A stretch of 6,186 nt of DNA from Herpetosiphonaceae bacterium (GTDB lineage: Bacteria > Chloroflexota > Chloroflexia > Chloroflexales > Kallotenuaceae). Of this stretch, positions 5,672 through 6,186 are shown piece after piece. Within the stretch, counting starts at the first letter, position 1, and the number at the start of each line of letters is the position of its first letter. The notes below the pieces were generated by a model. That model searched no databases. It was not told the DNA's origin and saw only the letters and a list, made by a program, of their open reading frames with translations. A program made the translations under genes and the position numbers. The DNA is taken from contig JASKZZ010000319.1 of NCBI GenBank assembly GCA_030147335.1, positions 1-6,186 on the forward strand. The letters run 5' to 3'.

Positions 5672-5997
5672 GTGACAATAATCGCTTTAAGGATGTGTTG
5701 AACGCAGCGCGAAACCGCGAGCAAGCAGTGCCGGCAGTGCCGTACAATGACAGGACACACGAGCAACCAGCTAACATAGAAACGCCAGTGCCCACACATC
5801 CAGCACCAGCCAAACGTGGCCGGCCCCCAGGGGGCAAACGCAATAACCCCGACTATGAGCAAGTGGCAGCGTACATTCCCAAAGAACTCTACCGGCAGGT
5901 ACAGATCCGGCTCTTACAAATGGAGCCTAAGGGTCAGTTCTCGGACCTCGTTGAATTCTTATTAAACAAGTGGATACAGCAACCGCCTCGACAATAG
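5668..5997 (+). CDS. Small partition partner: AT-hook plus ribbon-helix-helix DNA-binding protein
   Basis: A 109-residue protein starting at ATG 5668 inside the parA stop, with GGAAGGAG at 5652-5659 eight bases upstream. The frame opens earlier, at 5629, but that would overlap parA by over 40 bases without such a site. Residues 1-45 are polar and proline-rich, likely disordered; in small ParB-like proteins such tails contact ParA. KRGRPPGGKR (49-58) is an AT-hook-like minor-groove motif with the GRP core. Residues 63-104 (YEQVAAYIPKELYRQVQIRLLQ through FSDLVEFLLNKWI) fit a strand followed by two helices, the CopG/MetJ-type RHH fold. Similar GRP-plus-RHH proteins accompany parA on cyanobacterial and Chloroflexota plasmids, as far as I recall. 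It is probably the centromere-binding protein and operon repressor, acting on AT-rich sites upstream of parA. Confidence 0.85.
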   Translation: MSDNNRFKDVLNAARNREQAVPAVPYNDRTHEQPANIETPVPTHPAPAKRGRPPGGKRNNPDYEQVAAYIPKELYRQVQIRLLQMEPKGQFSDLVEFLLNKWIQQPPRQ

Positions 5998-6150
5998 GTT
6001 GACATAATTTATTGCCGGCAACGAGTGTAGGGAATTCGGCATTCGGCGGAGGTGTAGGAAGTGTCTGGCATGAACCTTCGCAGCATGCACATGGCTCCTG
6101 CACAATGTCTCCCATTAACTTAGATCGGGTATGGCTATACTTACCATAAC

Positions 6151-6184
6151 ATAGCGTAAATAAATGGTAGTTTTATTACGCTAT
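6151..6184. repeat. Near-perfect 14-bp inverted repeat at the window's right end
   Basis: ATAGCGTAAATAAA (6151-6164) faces TTTTATTACGCTAT (6171-6184) around a 6-base loop. The eight outer bases pair exactly and the AT-rich inner part pairs with a one-base slip. A shorter pair TACCAT / ATGGTA (6142-6147, 6164-6169) is interleaved with it. The stem is too AT-rich for a usual intrinsic terminator. It sits 150 bases after the par operon and could be a binding site or a weak terminator. The rest of 5998-6150 holds the palindrome TTGCCGGCAA (6012-6021) and a tandem ATTCGGC doublet, and no gene. Confidence 0.6.
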
Positions 6185-6186
6185 TA

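Noticed and set aside
6072..6125. 17-codon plus-strand frame (MNLRSMHMAPAQCLPLT) after AGGAAG
   Set aside because: Too short, with nothing to distinguish it from chance.

Overview
The window looks like the backbone of a small plasmid or plasmid-like element. It carries one end of a probable replication initiator gene (minus strand, running off the left edge), a repeat array typical of iteron origins, and a ParA / small DNA-binding-protein partition pair. Two accessory genes lie between these parts: a nucleotidyltransferase and a truncated RecG-like/GHKL ATPase. The host is probably a Gram-negative-like environmental bacterium. The DnaA-N-containing initiator together with the ParA-RHH pair resembles what I know from Chloroflexota and, for the partition pair, cyanobacterial plasmids. 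That is family-level inference and I hold it weakly.

Layout. 1-1163 (minus): initiator with a winged helix near the N terminus, an Asn/Gln-rich linker, a helical module, and a C-terminal DnaA domain-I-like module cut by the window edge. 1164-2049: gene-free control region with a structured leader, a candidate promoter overlapped by one repeat copy, and about ten TATCGCGCA-type repeats spaced in multiples of one helical turn. 2050-2904 (minus): nucleotidyltransferase. 2905-3411: gene-free, with a second, shorter copy of the repeat module. 3412-4413 (minus): RecG-like/GHKL ATPase without its usual N-terminal AlbA_2 domain. 4414-5077: divergent intergenic region, with a 28% GC core (4741-5040) carrying a 20-bp inverted repeat and a 14-bp palindrome. 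5078-5997 (plus): parA and an AT-hook plus ribbon-helix-helix gene that overlap by four bases. 5998-6186: gene-free tail ending in a 14-bp-arm inverted repeat.

Working model (inference): the initiator binds the phased repeats at 1435-1579, opens the origin and represses its own promoter. The second repeat cluster at 3203-3232 could be a copy-control or handcuffing site. ParA and the RHH protein segregate the element using sites in the AT-rich block upstream of them.

The least expected structure is the pair of related modules around the nucleotidyltransferase. A 29-bp iteron block is repeated exactly in direct orientation, while an adjacent 42-column element (18 bp of it perfect) is repeated in inverted orientation. 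This suggests rearrangement, or a duplicated control module framing a cargo gene.
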